A stretch of 48,330 nucleotides of DNA from UBA6022 sp036382575 (GTDB taxonomy: Bacteria > Patescibacteriota > Saccharimonadia > Saccharimonadales > Saccharimonadaceae), in contig DASVHL010000072.1 in the NCBI GenBank assembly GCA_036382575.1, positions 1 to 48,330 of the forward strand, in the 5' to 3' direction. The stretch's first letter is position 1; the number at the start of each line of letters is the position of its first letter. Below are positions 16,056 through 23,648 of the stretch, in pieces. Made by a program: the position numbers and the translations under genes. A model generated the notes under the pieces. The model had not been told where the DNA came from, made no database searches, and saw only the letters and a list, made by a program, of their open reading frames with translations.

Positions 16056-17513
16056 ATGAAACACACCGCAAAACGCATCGTCACTCTGCTCAGTCTTGCA
16101 GTGCTACTTACGAGTGTCATTATCCCTAGCATTCCTGTGTATGCCGAGGACGCAGCAACTACCATCGGGACAGATTGTAAAATACCGGACAAAACAACGA
16201 CGCCCGAGGGTTGTTGGGATGATTATTTCGGCAGTAACGATATCATCTACTACGATCCGAATGCTGAATTATGTAACACTGGGGATATGACACTACCAGG
16301 AGCGGTCACGCCAACAGAGATCGATAGCGGTCCACTTTCGGGTAACTCAAATGCCGAAAAAGCCTGGATATATCTTGGAAACAAAGGTCTTACAGCCGAA
16401 CAAATCGCTGGTATTCTTGGAAACTTTCAGGCCGAATCAGGTATGGACCCTGCCATTATCCAAGGCGGGGCTATTGCAGGAGCTGGATACGCTCCTGTTA
16501 ACGGGGTGGGATTCGGTATTGCTCAGTGGACCTTTACGTCACGCCAAGCACCCTTAGTCGCATTAGCAAACTCGACCGGTCGGCAAATCACCGACTTATC
16601 AGTGCAGCTTGATTATCTCTGGCAAGAGTTAAATTCTACGCACGCACATGCACTAGCCAGCCTTAAAGGGGCTACCACACCAGAGCAAGCCGCGTATGTA
16701 TTTCATCGTGACTATGAAGGCTCTGCCGACTCTGAAGCGCAGGTGATAGCAAATCGCGGTGGTGGTGCACGGCTTATGTACGAGCAGTTCAAAAATCTCT
16801 CGTCGACTGCCGAGGGGACAGGTACTTCAGACTCAGGTGCTGCTACTGTCATTAATAGCACAAGCATGGGGCCAGGTTCGGCATTCGCGCTCACTTGTGA
16901 AGCTAACAAAGCAAAAGCTGAAGCGACAGCTACCAACGGCGCAGGTGTTGCACTACCGGCAGACTATATGTCTGACTCATTCACATTATTTACACAATGT
17001 GGCAATCAATTGCTCGGTGGCTCATGGGGAAACAAAAAGACACCTCAGGGCGACACTATATGTAAGGCTGGTTCGATTCCAACTGCCTTGGCCGTTATCG
17101 CCAAGAATGTCGCTGAACGAAATGTTACACCAGCAGATACGGTTGATTACTATACCAAAAATAATATGTGGGCAAATACCGGCGGGAGCTTCCTTAATTC
17201 ACCAGTTAAAGCTGCAAGTGATTTTGGCCTCAGGGCGATCCCTATAACAGATAAAGGGGATATAGCTGCCTATAAAAAAGTCTTCAAAGCAGGCGGTGTT
17301 ATTATGACAATCTCGACTGGATCAGCGCCGTTTACAACTAACCGTCATCCGATCATAATCCGTGGCATTACAGATGAAGGGCGCTTTATGATTGCCGACC
17401 CAGGCCAGACAGACACCAATATTGAACCTCTCAACCAGCCAACAACAGAAAAAATCCTAACAGATGTTCGCAGTGATGAAGGTAGTGTCAGTTATGCGTT
17501 TTATAAGAAATAA
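16056..17513 (+). CDS. Secreted phage-tail-lysozyme plus C39-like domain protein
   Basis: The 485-residue protein has a signal peptide cleaved near VYA-ED (30). A phage-tail-lysozyme domain follows (about 95-240): AWIYLGNKGLTAEQIAGILG, then the probable catalytic glutamate E127 in NFQAESGMDP and a GIAQW motif. A linker leads to a C39-like papain-fold domain (about 310-480). In the usual CGPT-like nucleophile motif, the aligned position is Ser340 (SIPTALAVI) with the nearest cysteine at 336. His431 and Asp448 fit the other two catalytic positions. The lysozyme half should cleave the glycan strand; the second domain may be inactive or altered. It follows the M23 protein, so glycan and peptide cutters are adjacent. 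Confidence 0.85.
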   Translation: MKHTAKRIVTLLSLAVLLTSVIIPSIPVYAEDAATTIGTDCKIPDKTTTPEGCWDDYFGSNDIIYYDPNAELCNTGDMTLPGAVTPTEIDSGPLSGNSNAEKAWIYLGNKGLTAEQIAGILGNFQAESGMDPAIIQGGAIAGAGYAPVNGVGFGIAQWTFTSRQAPLVALANSTGRQITDLSVQLDYLWQELNSTHAHALASLKGATTPEQAAYVFHRDYEGSADSEAQVIANRGGGARLMYEQFKNLSSTAEGTGTSDSGAATVINSTSMGPGSAFALTCEANKAKAEATATNGAGVALPADYMSDSFTLFTQCGNQLLGGSWGNKKTPQGDTICKAGSIPTALAVIAKNVAERNVTPADTVDYYTKNNMWANTGGSFLNSPVKAASDFGLRAIPITDKGDIAAYKKVFKAGGVIMTISTGSAPFTTNRHPIIIRGITDEGRFMIADPGQTDTNIEPLNQPTTEKILTDVRSDEGSVSYAFYKK

Positions 17514-17525
17514 GGAGATCTATTT

Positions 17526-18017
17526 ATGATGTTAAATCGCCGCACTATGATTGTTATCGCTGCTATACTCGGCGTAAGTATGATTGTTCTAGCAATTATA
17601 GGTTTCACACGTGCTGCCGAAAAGGACACGACATATACTGACCCCGATTCAGGCGAGAAGATTATCGATAACAAAACACAACAGGGTACCGATAAATCAC
17701 TCAAAAACTCAATTATCTATCCCGGATTTTCAACGCTCATAGATCGAGGATTAACACCTATTCAAGTCCAAGAGGTGCAGTCTGCAATCGCCGAATATTC
17801 TTCCAAACAAAAAGATCGCTTCAAAGAAGTGAGCCTTAACGTAGAGTCAATGCGTCACCTTATTCCAAAAGAGCCATCGCGCATACACACGCTAACTTTT
17901 GATCTAAAAGTGAATCGCACAGCCGACTATTACATGACTGTGGAATATGAAAATGCTACAGGTGTCCTGACACGTCTTTATAGCAGCGACAAAAAGACCT
18001 TACTTATCGAGCGATAG
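17526..18017 (+). CDS. Single-pass membrane protein of unknown function
   Basis: The 163-residue protein has one N-terminal membrane helix (about 8-30, MIVIAAILGVSMIVLAIIGF) and an exported domain of about 130 residues rich in beta-strand-like pattern near its end. I recognise no family. Size and topology resemble VirB8-type proteins (short cytoplasmic end, one helix, about 130-residue outer domain), but there is no sequence motif to support that. A strong AAGGAG lies eight bases before the ATG, and the gene directly follows the lysozyme gene. Its 3' end overlaps the convergent recF by 18 bases. Confidence 0.7.
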   Translation: MMLNRRTMIVIAAILGVSMIVLAIIGFTRAAEKDTTYTDPDSGEKIIDNKTQQGTDKSLKNSIIYPGFSTLIDRGLTPIQVQEVQSAIAEYSSKQKDRFKEVSLNVESMRHLIPKEPSRIHTLTFDLKVNRTADYYMTVEYENATGVLTRLYSSDKKTLLIER

Positions 18018-19058
18018 ATTCACGACGTGTTCGAGATTGTCATTACTGGAATGATGATTGGTTGTAGCAATAATTAGCTGCGCCTGCAGGCTGTTAGTCA
18101 TCAAGGCCGCTTGGCGTGATTCATCCAGTTCGCTAAACACATCATCCAACAGAACAATTGGCGTTTTACCAGTGAGCTGTTCAATAATTGATACCTCAAG
18201 AAATTTCAAAGCCAGCACCACACTACGCACTTCACCGCGAGAGGCTACAGAGAGCGCAGGGGAATTATTATAGCGAAAAATAACATCATGACGATGCGGG
18301 CCAATGCTAGTAAACCCTAGATGTTTATCGCGCTCACTGCTCGCATGTAGCTCGGCGAGCATTTTTTGTTTAATATTACCAATCACGGTATGAGAATAAT
18401 GAATCGAGACATAATCATTCGATTTGGCGATAGCGTTATACGCATCATTTAATTGCAGGTTAATTTGTTCAATAAATCGTACACGCTGCTCAATAATGTA
18501 TGCGCCATGTTCGCTCAGTGCCACGTCCCATACAAACAGTTCATCCTGGGTCGTGTCGAGCCGTTTAAGCAAGTTATTGCGTTGTTTGAGGGCTCGGTCG
18601 TATTTGCGCAGTGCAATGACATACAGCGGATCTAGCTGGCTAATAAAATGATCAATAAATTGCCGACGCCTAGTAGGTGAGCCATGTAATAGTCGCAGAT
18701 CATCTGGTTCGAACAGAACAACCGGATATTTATACTTCGGCATCAAACGATATGACGTTTTTTGATCGATCACAAATTGCTTTTTACCTGATGTGCGACC
18801 GGGTTCAAATTTCACAACTCGATTTGTGTCATCATCAAATGTCAGGCTAATACGCCACCACGGCTGATCGCGACGCAGCACATCACCATCGCCGCCCTTA
18901 AACGAACTACCTTGCAGGGCAATATAGACGGCTTCGATTAGTGATGTTTTTCCACTGCCATTCTTGCCAGTGATTAACGTAACACGAGGTGATAGCTGCA
19001 ACGAAAAAGCTTCGTGAGTCCGAATATTCTGTACTGACAGCGCCGTAATCGTTGTCAT
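18000..19058 (-). CDS. recF: DNA replication and repair protein RecF
   Basis: RecF is an SMC-like ATPase that helps load RecA at single-strand gaps. Its 352 residues are close to the usual 360. The Walker A motif GKNGSGKT is at 31-38, followed by the RecF sequence SLIEAVYIALQGSSFKG. Near the C-terminus come the ABC-type signature (SRGEVRSVVLALK) and Walker B with catalytic region (IVLLDDVFSELD). It is the third gene of dnaA-dnaN-recF, 11 bases after dnaN, in the standard bacterial origin order. The 18-base tail-to-tail overlap with the gene at 17526 is unusual. Confidence 0.95.
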   Translation of the reverse strand: MTTITALSVQNIRTHEAFSLQLSPRVTLITGKNGSGKTSLIEAVYIALQGSSFKGGDGDVLRRDQPWWRISLTFDDDTNRVVKFEPGRTSGKKQFVIDQKTSYRLMPKYKYPVVLFEPDDLRLLHGSPTRRRQFIDHFISQLDPLYVIALRKYDRALKQRNNLLKRLDTTQDELFVWDVALSEHGAYIIEQRVRFIEQINLQLNDAYNAIAKSNDYVSIHYSHTVIGNIKQKMLAELHASSERDKHLGFTSIGPHRHDVIFRYNNSPALSVASRGEVRSVVLALKFLEVSIIEQLTGKTPIVLLDDVFSELDESRQAALMTNSLQAQLIIATTNHHSSNDNLEHVVNLSLDK

Positions 19059-19069
19059 AGATACTACAA

Positions 19070-20170
19070 TTAACTCTTTAGAGGCATGATGACATGCTTG
19101 TAATTCACATCTTTAGCCTTGGCAGTGAGAACACATGGCGCCAATTTACCACTAAAACGAAATTCCACCACATCACCATCAATGACCGATAACGCTTCGC
19201 TGAGGTAGCGAGAGTTAAGGGTTACTTGGCCATCGCTAGAAACCTCAGCGGGTGTATGTGAGGTATTTTCACCGTACTCAGAGGCGATCGAACGCACAGC
19301 GAGGGTTTGCTTGTCTTTATCAGCGGTTAATGTAACGCTACCGCCGGAATCCCGGGCAAATAATCCTGCAATTTTGGTAATACGGACAAACTCACTCGTA
19401 TCAAGCGTAATGGTTGTTTCCGATGTGTTGGGGATAAGTTGTCGATAATCCGGATAATTCCCATCAATCAAGCGACTTGTAATTTCTGATTCACCAACAC
19501 GGAAGCGCACTTGGGTTTCGTCGAACAGCACATCAACTTCAGTCACGTCGTCACTCAGCGTACGCAAGACTTCTTGTAGGGTAGTTGTCGGAATAATCGC
19601 CGCTACTTCACTAGCTGTATCAATTAATTTTCGCTCTGATAAACGGTAACCATCAGTTGCAGCTAAATACAAACCACCTTCAAATGAGTGCCAGTAGACA
19701 CCAGTAAGTGTTGGGCGAGTCGAGTCATTACTGCTCGTAATAATTGTCTGCGAGACCGCTTGTTTGAAATCAGCCGGGCTAATACTATATGAAATCGATG
19801 ATTTCTCATCAATGGTTGGTAGTTCAGGGAATTCATCAGCAATCACACCGTTAATAACTGAATTGTAACTACCTGAACTAATTGTCAGATGATTATCTTT
19901 TACTTTTAGTTCGATCGTGCCTTTTGGCAGACTTGAAACGAAATCACTGACCAGGCGGGCAGGGATAGTAATTGCTCCTGGCGTAATAATTTTGGCACCA
20001 ACATGTTGAGTGGAGGCAATCTCTAGATTAGTTGCAGCAACCAGTAAACGGTTAGCGTCTGTTCGCAGCAAGATATTACTAAGAATAGGGAGACCAGTTT
20101 TACTACTTGCAACACGACCTACGTTAGATAGCGCTTTGGTCAAATTTTCCTGGGTGACGGACAATTCCAT
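19070..20170 (-). CDS. dnaN: DNA polymerase III beta sliding clamp
   Basis: The 366-residue homodimeric clamp tethers polymerase III to DNA. It starts with the family-typical MELSVTQENLTKALSNVGRV. It keeps LPILSNILLRT (first domain), the DGYRLSER motif of the ligand-binding groove, and the C-terminal ending VIMPLK. Length and all three domains are normal. A Shine-Dalgarno AAAGG precedes the ATG. The 267-base spacer to dnaA suggests a separate promoter or regulatory site there, though none is clear. Confidence 0.97.
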   Translation of the reverse strand: MELSVTQENLTKALSNVGRVASSKTGLPILSNILLRTDANRLLVAATNLEIASTQHVGAKIITPGAITIPARLVSDFVSSLPKGTIELKVKDNHLTISSGSYNSVINGVIADEFPELPTIDEKSSISYSISPADFKQAVSQTIITSSNDSTRPTLTGVYWHSFEGGLYLAATDGYRLSERKLIDTASEVAAIIPTTTLQEVLRTLSDDVTEVDVLFDETQVRFRVGESEITSRLIDGNYPDYRQLIPNTSETTITLDTSEFVRITKIAGLFARDSGGSVTLTADKDKQTLAVRSIASEYGENTSHTPAEVSSDGQVTLNSRYLSEALSVIDGDVVEFRFSGKLAPCVLTAKAKDVNYKHVIMPLKS

Positions 20171-20437
20171 TATTAGTACCTTTCTTTTTAATTTCTTTTG
20201 GTTGGGTTATTAATAGGGGCTGTGGAAACTGGGTACAAATAGTGTTCAGTCAGAGGTGAGAAGGTCATTTTAGGTGGGGAAAGCCTGGGGGTGGAAAGGT
20301 CGGATAAGTTGTGGGTTAATCGGACTTGTGCACGTTGTAGTTGGTGTATCCATGAAGCGATGTGCGCAACTGGGGATAGCTGTACACTGCTTTTACCCGC
20401 TATTACTCGCAGGCTATTCACAGCTTTTCCACTGTAT
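20171..20437. other. dnaA-dnaN spacer with weak DnaA-box-like sites
   Basis: A gene-free stretch of 267 bases. Three 8-of-9 matches to DnaA-box consensus forms are visible: TGTGGAAAC (20221-20229), CTATTCACA (20414-20422) and TTTTCCACT (20425-20433). They are weaker and more scattered than those upstream of dnaA, so this is at most an auxiliary site. Confidence 0.4.
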
Positions 20438-21814
20438 TTAAGCATACAATTTCTCCCGGATTTCACTGACCTGTTCGCGGATAAGAAAATCAAGCTTGAT
20501 AGCCTTTTCAATTTTTTCGACGGAATGAATAGCGGTTGTATGGTCTTTGCGGCCTAGTTCAATAGCAATCTTTGGAAAACTGAGGTGTAGCTCACTACGT
20601 AACAGGTACATGGCAATTTGGCGCGGGACGACGATATGCTTGTCGCGCTTAGCGCTACAGATTTCTGTCGTGTCGATTTGGAAGTGACGAGCAGTTTTAT
20701 CAATAATTTGTTTAGCTGATAAATGTTGTGGACGAGATTGGCGAACATTCCCAATCAGACCTTCGGCAGTCGAGATGTCAGGACTGACACCGCGCATTTC
20801 TGCGTAGGCCAACAGTTGGTTGAGGGCACCCTCAAGTTCACGGACATTTGTCTTGATGTTATTTGCGAGGTATTCAATCGTGTCACGGCCTAACTCAACT
20901 CCAGATTGAGCGGCTTTAGTTTCGAGGATAGCGCAGCGAGTTTCAAAATCTGGCATCTGAATATCAATTGACATTCCCCATTCAAAACGACTACGTAGAC
21001 GCTCAGTTAAGGTTGGGATACTCTTTGGCGGTTTATCGCTACTGATAATAATCTGCTTATTTGATTGATGAAGCGCGTTAAAGGTATGGAAGAATTCTTC
21101 TTGGGTCTTTTCTTTACCTGCGATAAACTGCATGTCATCAACAATTAGTACATCAACATTGCGGTATTTGTCAGAGAAACCTTTTTTCTTAAAACGAATA
21201 CTTTCGAGGAATTCTTTAACAAATGTCTCAGAACTAATATAGAGAATACGCGCATCAGGCTGTTTAGCGGCAATTTCATTACCGACTGCTTGCATAAGGT
21301 GTGTTTTACCCAGGCCAACACCGCCGTACAGGAATAGCGGATTGTATTTAGTACCTGGCGTACTGGCGACTGCTTGGCAAGCGGTGTAGGCCAGATCATT
21401 ACTTGAGCCAACGATAAAGTTATTAAATGTATACCGAGGATTAAGGCTGTTACCAGCCGTCGTGATGTTCGATTGTTGGCGCGCCATTGGCGCTGAAGCG
21501 ATTAAATCATCAGCAGTCACGCCCTGGTTCGGTGCAGCGGCGGTTGTTTCGCGAGTCACCGTCTTTTTACCGGTTGTTTTAACCGTATAGACAATTCGAT
21601 CAGGTGTTGCACCGTTTTTACTGAGCACATCTTTGATTTGGTCGTTGAATTTTACTTCAAACTGACGCTTGGCAAAGATATTTGGGACAGCAATAGTAAT
21701 TGTGTCTCCAGTGTTATCAATAAGTTCTGTATTCTTGAACCAGGTCGTGAAGGCGGCATGAGAAATCGATAATTCAATTTCACCTAAGACACTTTGCCAC
21801 AATGCGTGATGCAT
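20438..21814 (-). CDS. dnaA: Chromosomal replication initiator DnaA
   Basis: DnaA binds DnaA boxes and opens the origin. I choose the ATG at 21814 (458 residues, MHHALWQSVLGEIE) because GGGAAGG lies upstream and the family N-terminus starts here; an in-frame start eight codons earlier is less likely. Domain I (about 1-75) and a linker lead to the AAA+ domain. Walker A GGVGLGKTH is at about 163-171 and Walker B is VLIVDDMQF. The DnaA signature helix-turn-helix ends in KDHTTAIHSVEKIEKAI. All key residues are present. The gene is transcribed away from rpmH, and its promoter overlaps a DnaA box. Confidence 0.97.
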   Translation of the reverse strand: MHHALWQSVLGEIELSISHAAFTTWFKNTELIDNTGDTITIAVPNIFAKRQFEVKFNDQIKDVLSKNGATPDRIVYTVKTTGKKTVTRETTAAAPNQGVTADDLIASAPMARQQSNITTAGNSLNPRYTFNNFIVGSSNDLAYTACQAVASTPGTKYNPLFLYGGVGLGKTHLMQAVGNEIAAKQPDARILYISSETFVKEFLESIRFKKKGFSDKYRNVDVLIVDDMQFIAGKEKTQEEFFHTFNALHQSNKQIIISSDKPPKSIPTLTERLRSRFEWGMSIDIQMPDFETRCAILETKAAQSGVELGRDTIEYLANNIKTNVRELEGALNQLLAYAEMRGVSPDISTAEGLIGNVRQSRPQHLSAKQIIDKTARHFQIDTTEICSAKRDKHIVVPRQIAMYLLRSELHLSFPKIAIELGRKDHTTAIHSVEKIEKAIKLDFLIREQVSEIREKLYA

Positions 21815-21855
21815 ATGTAAAAACCTTCCCCAATCCACTTATCTTGTACAGTTGC

Positions 21856-21867
21856 GTTACTAGTAAC
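21856..21867. promoter_or_regulatory. 12-bp palindrome over the dnaA start region
   Basis: GTTACTAGTAAC is a perfect palindrome that overlaps the last bases of the dnaA -10 box and the predicted transcription start. It is a candidate operator. Confidence 0.45.
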
Positions 21868-21894
21868 TATACACGGCGTGATAGTTTTCCACAA
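21866..21894 (-). promoter_or_regulatory. dnaA promoter overlapping a DnaA box
   Basis: Minus strand TTGTGG (21894-21889), 17 bases, TATAGT (21871-21866). The -35 is part of the DnaA box at 21885-21893, which suggests that DnaA represses its own gene. Confidence 0.65.
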
Positions 21895-22035
21895 CTGTAA
21901 CAGATAGTAAAAATTCATACAGAAATAGGGGTGTGTGTTTTCCACAGCTTTTGTTAGCCCCTGTGAATATGTGGATAAACGGTACAATAGTGTGGATAAG
22001 ATATTTATATTACAAAACCAATAACGACTAAATTC
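21885..22035. other. oriC: Putative chromosomal origin oriC with DnaA boxes
   Basis: The dnaA-rpmH spacer holds TTTTCCACA on the plus strand at 21885-21893 and 21938-21946. Two perfect TTATCCACA boxes lie on the minus strand at 21970-21978 and 21991-21999. A near match (ATATTCACA, 21962-21970) abuts the first of these. An AT-rich stretch at about 22000-22035 could be the unwinding element. Gene order (rnpA, rpmH, dnaA, dnaN, recF) and divergent transcription support an origin here. Confidence 0.85.
21977..21989 (+). repeat. 13-base direct repeat, copy 1 (in oriC)
   Basis: AAACGGTACAATA occurs here between the two perfect DnaA boxes and again at 22063-22075, where it supplies the rpmH -10 box. 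The first copy could be a second rpmH promoter that competes with DnaA binding. Confidence 0.6.
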
Positions 22036-22045
22036 AAGGTTTTTC

Positions 22046-22074
22046 TTGTCAAGAACAGAGAAAAACGGTACAAT
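22046..22074 (+). promoter_or_regulatory. rpmH promoter
   Basis: TTGTCA (22046-22051), 17 bases, TACAAT (22069-22074). Transcription should start about three bases before the rpmH ATG at 22084, and there is no Shine-Dalgarno. Confidence 0.75.
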
Positions 22075-22083
22075 AACAAAGAT

Positions 22084-22221
22084 ATGCCAAAACGAACTCA
22101 CCAACCACACACTCGTCACCGCGCACGCACGCACGGCTTTCGTGCACGCGTCGCCACAAAAGCTGGCCGCGCTGTGATCAAGCGTCGCCGTATTAAAGGC
22201 CGCGCTCAACTTACTGTCTAG
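22084..22221 (+). CDS. rpmH: Large ribosomal subunit protein bL34
   Basis: The 45-residue, very basic protein translates as MPKRTHQPHTRHRARTHGF and continues with RARVATKAGRAVIKRRRIKGR. This matches the bL34 pattern of Arg/His-rich N-terminus, then an RxRxxTKxGRxVIxxRRxKGR core. It binds 23S rRNA in the large subunit. It is the first gene right of oriC, is apparently leaderless, and is followed by its own terminator before rnpA. The residues THQPHTRHRARTHGF are more His-rich than the usual KRTYQPS start. Confidence 0.93.
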   Translation: MPKRTHQPHTRHRARTHGFRARVATKAGRAVIKRRRIKGRAQLTV

Positions 22222-22240
22222 TCATTACTAGCAGTATTTA

Positions 22241-22267
22241 TACACCCGTCACATTTTGGCGGGTGTA
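22241..22267 (+). terminator. Intrinsic terminator between rpmH and rnpA
   Basis: Ten-base-pair stem (22241-22250 with 22258-22267, one G-U) and loop ACATTTT, followed by TTTTTAT. Confidence 0.8.
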
Positions 22268-22292
22268 TTTTTATAGCCAACAGATTATAGGG

Positions 22293-22298
22293 TATAAT
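22293..22298 (+). promoter_or_regulatory. -10 box of rnpA
   Basis: TATAAT, 11 bases before the ATG at 22310. The leader is about five bases and no Shine-Dalgarno is present. Confidence 0.6.
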
Positions 22299-22309
22299 GA
22301 AAATACTTT

Positions 22310-22657
22310 ATGCTAGCATTTGCAAATCGTTTTCACGGTCATGGTAGTCTCCGTTTTGTCTATAAAAACGGCCAGGCTATTCGTTCGCGTTTAATTACGA
22401 TTAAATATACGCACAATCCTCATCGCAAACATTCGCGTTTTGCGGTTGTTATTAGTAAGAAGGTTCATAAAAGCGCCGTAGGCCGCAACCGTATGCGCCG
22501 CCGTGTCTATGAAATTGTGCGCCATGAATTACCGCGCATGTCACAGGCTCATGATGTGGCAATTATGATCTTCTCTAGTGAGGTAATTAACCTGCCAGCC
22601 GATGAGCTGGTTGAAACACTTCGTCAGTTATTTGAGCAGGCCGAGCTCTATAAGTGA
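22310..22657 (+). CDS. rnpA: Ribonuclease P protein component
   Basis: The 115-residue basic protein assists the RNase P RNA in cutting 5' leaders from precursor tRNAs. It has the early aromatic/basic core (SLRFVYKNG), FAVVISKKVHKSAVGRN, and the family signature RNRMRRRVYEIVR. Length is normal. It sits in the classic rpmH-rnpA-yidC-jag order but, unlike in many bacteria, is separated from rpmH by a terminator and has its own promoter. Confidence 0.95.
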   Translation: MLAFANRFHGHGSLRFVYKNGQAIRSRLITIKYTHNPHRKHSRFAVVISKKVHKSAVGRNRMRRRVYEIVRHELPRMSQAHDVAIMIFSSEVINLPADELVETLRQLFEQAELYK

Positions 22658-22668
22658 CAGCTAAAAAC

Positions 22669-22677
22669 TGGTATAAT
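22669..22677 (+). promoter_or_regulatory. Extended -10 promoter of yidC
   Basis: TGG-TATAAT at 22669-22677. The leader of about 20-25 bases contains TGGAG (22695-22699) at good spacing to the GTG start, so this gene is not leaderless. Confidence 0.6.
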
Positions 22678-22706
22678 AATAAAAAATAGAATTCTGGAGT
22701 TTAACT

Positions 22707-23648
22707 GTGAATATTTTTGATATCTTGATCGTGCAACCAATCTTTAACCTTTTGATTGGGCTTTATACGATCATTCCGGGTGGCGATTTCGGCGTTAGTG
22801 TTATTATCTTTACGATCCTGGTTCGTTTTGCGCTATTCCCATTAGTTAAAAAACAACTACACCAAACACAGGCGATGAAAAAGCTGCAGCCACAACTCGC
22901 AAAGATTAAAAAACAAGCCAAGGGTAACAAGCAGCAGGAAAGCATGATGATGCTTGATCTGTATAAACAGCACGGTGTTAATCCGTTCCGTTCAATCGGT
23001 ATTCTGCTGATTCAGCTACCGATCTTTATCGCTCTGTATAGTGTGATCCAGATCTTTACGATTCACCGTGATCAGATTGCGAAGTTTAGCTATAGTTTCA
23101 TGGAATCACTCGAGCCTGTTAAAGAATTAATTCAACATCCAGAGCAATTTAATGAAAAGCTGTTTGGTTTTGTTGACCTGACTAAAGCCGCCTTTGTCGA
23201 TGGCCGTATCGATATCTTCCTCGTTCTTCTTGCCGTAGCGGCTGCGTACACACAATACATTATGGGCAAGCAAACGATGCCACACAACGAATCAAAGAAG
23301 CGCCTACGTGACGTCATGGCTGAAGCTGCTGAAGGTAAGCAGGCTGACCAGGCGGAGATGAACGCCATTGTCATGACCAAGATGATGCGCGTAATGCCAT
23401 TCTTTATGTTCTTTATTATGATTAGCTTGCCAGGCGCATTGGCGTTGTACTACGCAACCTCAAACATTGTTGGTGCAATTCAACAAGCGATCCTTTTGAA
23501 AAAGGATGAGGAAGAGCTCGAAGAACTGGCTGACCAACCAGCTCCAGCTCACAAAAAAGCTACCGCCAAAGCTCGTGAAAAAAGTGAAAAAACCCCAACA
23601 GTAACTCGTATTGTTGCCAAGGACACAGGCAAGAAAGCGAGTAAATAA
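22707..23648 (+). CDS. yidC: YidC/Oxa1-family membrane protein insertase
   Basis: The 313-residue protein inserts membrane proteins, with or without SecYEG. It has the short Gram-positive type layout, without the large periplasmic domain of proteobacterial YidC. A first helix (about 13-38) is followed by the conserved FALFPLVKKQLHQTQAMKKL cytoplasmic loop. Helices at about 97-117, 150-175 and 215-245 and a basic Lys/Ala-rich C-tail follow. The GTG start at 22707 is supported by TGGAG. The stop overlaps the jag start (TAATG). Confidence 0.93.
   Translation: MNIFDILIVQPIFNLLIGLYTIIPGGDFGVSVIIFTILVRFALFPLVKKQLHQTQAMKKLQPQLAKIKKQAKGNKQQESMMMLDLYKQHGVNPFRSIGILLIQLPIFIALYSVIQIFTIHRDQIAKFSYSFMESLEPVKELIQHPEQFNEKLFGFVDLTKAAFVDGRIDIFLVLLAVAAAYTQYIMGKQTMPHNESKKRLRDVMAEAAEGKQADQAEMNAIVMTKMMRVMPFFMFFIMISLPGALALYYATSNIVGAIQQAILLKKDEEELEELADQPAPAHKKATAKAREKSEKTPTVTRIVAKDTGKKASK

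Noticed and set aside
16759..17247. 162-codon plus-strand frame inside the lysozyme/C39-like gene
   Set aside because: It overlaps a gene with clear domains and a signal peptide. Its residue use (many Gln, Leu, Arg, His) is typical of a shifted frame.
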